From the NCBI RefSeq assembly GCF_029227915.1, contig NC_079883.1, positions 15,130,001-15,190,000 on the forward strand: 60,000 bases of DNA. Direction: 5' to 3'. Below the pieces are notes generated by a model. The model ran no database searches. It was not told the DNA's origin and was given only the letters and a program-made list of their open reading frames with translations. The DNA is from Hydractinia symbiolongicarpus (taxonomy: Eukaryota; Cnidaria; Hydrozoa; Anthoathecata; Hydractiniidae). Below are positions 59,595 through 60,000 of this stretch, piece after piece (the first letter of the stretch is position 1; each line of letters opens with the position of its first letter). The position numbers and the translations under genes are program-made.

Positions 59595-59597
<3 letters not shown>
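58468..59597. other. no exon identified, possible promoter-like GC motifs
   Basis: ATGGCGG occurs at 59104 on the plus strand and as AAAATGGCGGGAAGG on the minus strand ending at about 59155: two facing YY1-like motifs 50 bp apart. A minus-strand frame from the second opens with MAGRRILAG but stops after about 58 codons. Confidence 0.3.
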
Positions 59598-59641
<44 letters not shown>

Positions 59642-59686
59642 TTAATTTATTAATTTATTAATTTATTAATTTATTAATTTGTTAAT

Positions 59687-59781
<95 letters not shown>

Positions 59782-59785
59782 TTAA
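59598..59785. repeat. (ATTT)n microsatellite with interrupted (TTAAT)n core
   Basis: About 190 bp of ATTT/TTTA units. The centre (about 59640-59685) changes to ATTAATTT units. Length is likely polymorphic. Confidence 0.95.
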
Positions 59786-60000
59786 TCTTTCATTCTGTTT
59801 CGTTGTTAATTAGACTATCCAACGAAACCTGCTATAGCAACCAACATATGTTATCTACTCATATACATTATAACACATTCTACTCGTTTAGGACACATAG
59901 AACGGTATATAATTCGCAAGCAGGGAAGATAATCCTATAAGACATGAATTTCAAAACAACAACGAAAGGGGAGTACACCTAATTTAAAAAATTAATAAGT
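59786..60000. other. right edge of window, nothing recognised
   Basis: AT-rich sequence with no exon or repeat that I can support. Confidence 0.5.

Noticed and set aside
1-60000. CRISPR array, operon or prokaryotic defence system
   Set aside because: Spliced genes, GT-AG introns and animal protein families exclude a prokaryotic context; the tandem repeats have no spacers.

Overview
This is an AT-rich eukaryotic genomic window with spliced genes, GT-AG introns, large intergenic spaces and many decayed mobile elements. The gene content points to a cnidarian, most likely a hydrozoan: an intronless opsin, a very large EGF/NIDO/AMOP/VWD membrane protein, a Penelope-like element, and decayed YqaJ and non-LTR sequences. 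The lineage is an inference; no species can be named from the sequence alone.

Layout. 0.6-1.5 kb (+): a complete single-exon opsin. 2.3-3.5 kb (-): a decayed YqaJ-type nuclease. 5.6-6.4 kb: first copy of a dispersed repeat with internal ~130-bp tandem units; the second copy is at 45.7-46.7 kb. 7.1-8.0 kb (-): 3' remnant of a non-LTR retrotransposon. 9.2-31.8 kb (-): one gene dominates the window. I could chain 40 coding exons with matching splice phases from a start codon at 31844 to a stop at 9156. They predict a 2439-residue type I membrane protein: signal peptide, Ser/Thr linker, 12 EGF, NIDO, AMOP, VWD, about 16 EGF, SEA, EGF, SEA, EGF, transmembrane helix and a short tail. Its third intron hosts a Penelope-like element with a long inverted repeat (26.4-29.3 kb).

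32.8-33.3 kb: a GC-rich inverted-repeat element lies just upstream of a complete three-exon beta-hexosaminidase gene (33.5-36.9 kb, +). From 37 to 55.8 kb there is no confident cellular gene. This stretch holds a MITE with repeated AAGCATA motifs (42.3-42.8 kb), the second dispersed repeat copy, and a 2.5-kb TTAA-flanked element with a broken THAP exon (51.3-53.8 kb), best explained as a Kolobok-type DNA transposon carrying a nested second element. At 55.8-58.5 kb (-) four phase-compatible exons give the C-terminal end of a kanadaptin-like protein; its 5' part was not found. A long ATTT microsatellite lies at 59.6-59.8 kb.

The cellular genes have no evident shared pathway: light reception, a cell-surface or matrix mucin-like protein, lysosomal glycan breakdown and a probable nuclear protein. 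There is no operon or linked system. The most notable content is the mosaic membrane protein and the transposon biology around it. All exon models are read by eye and lack transcript support.
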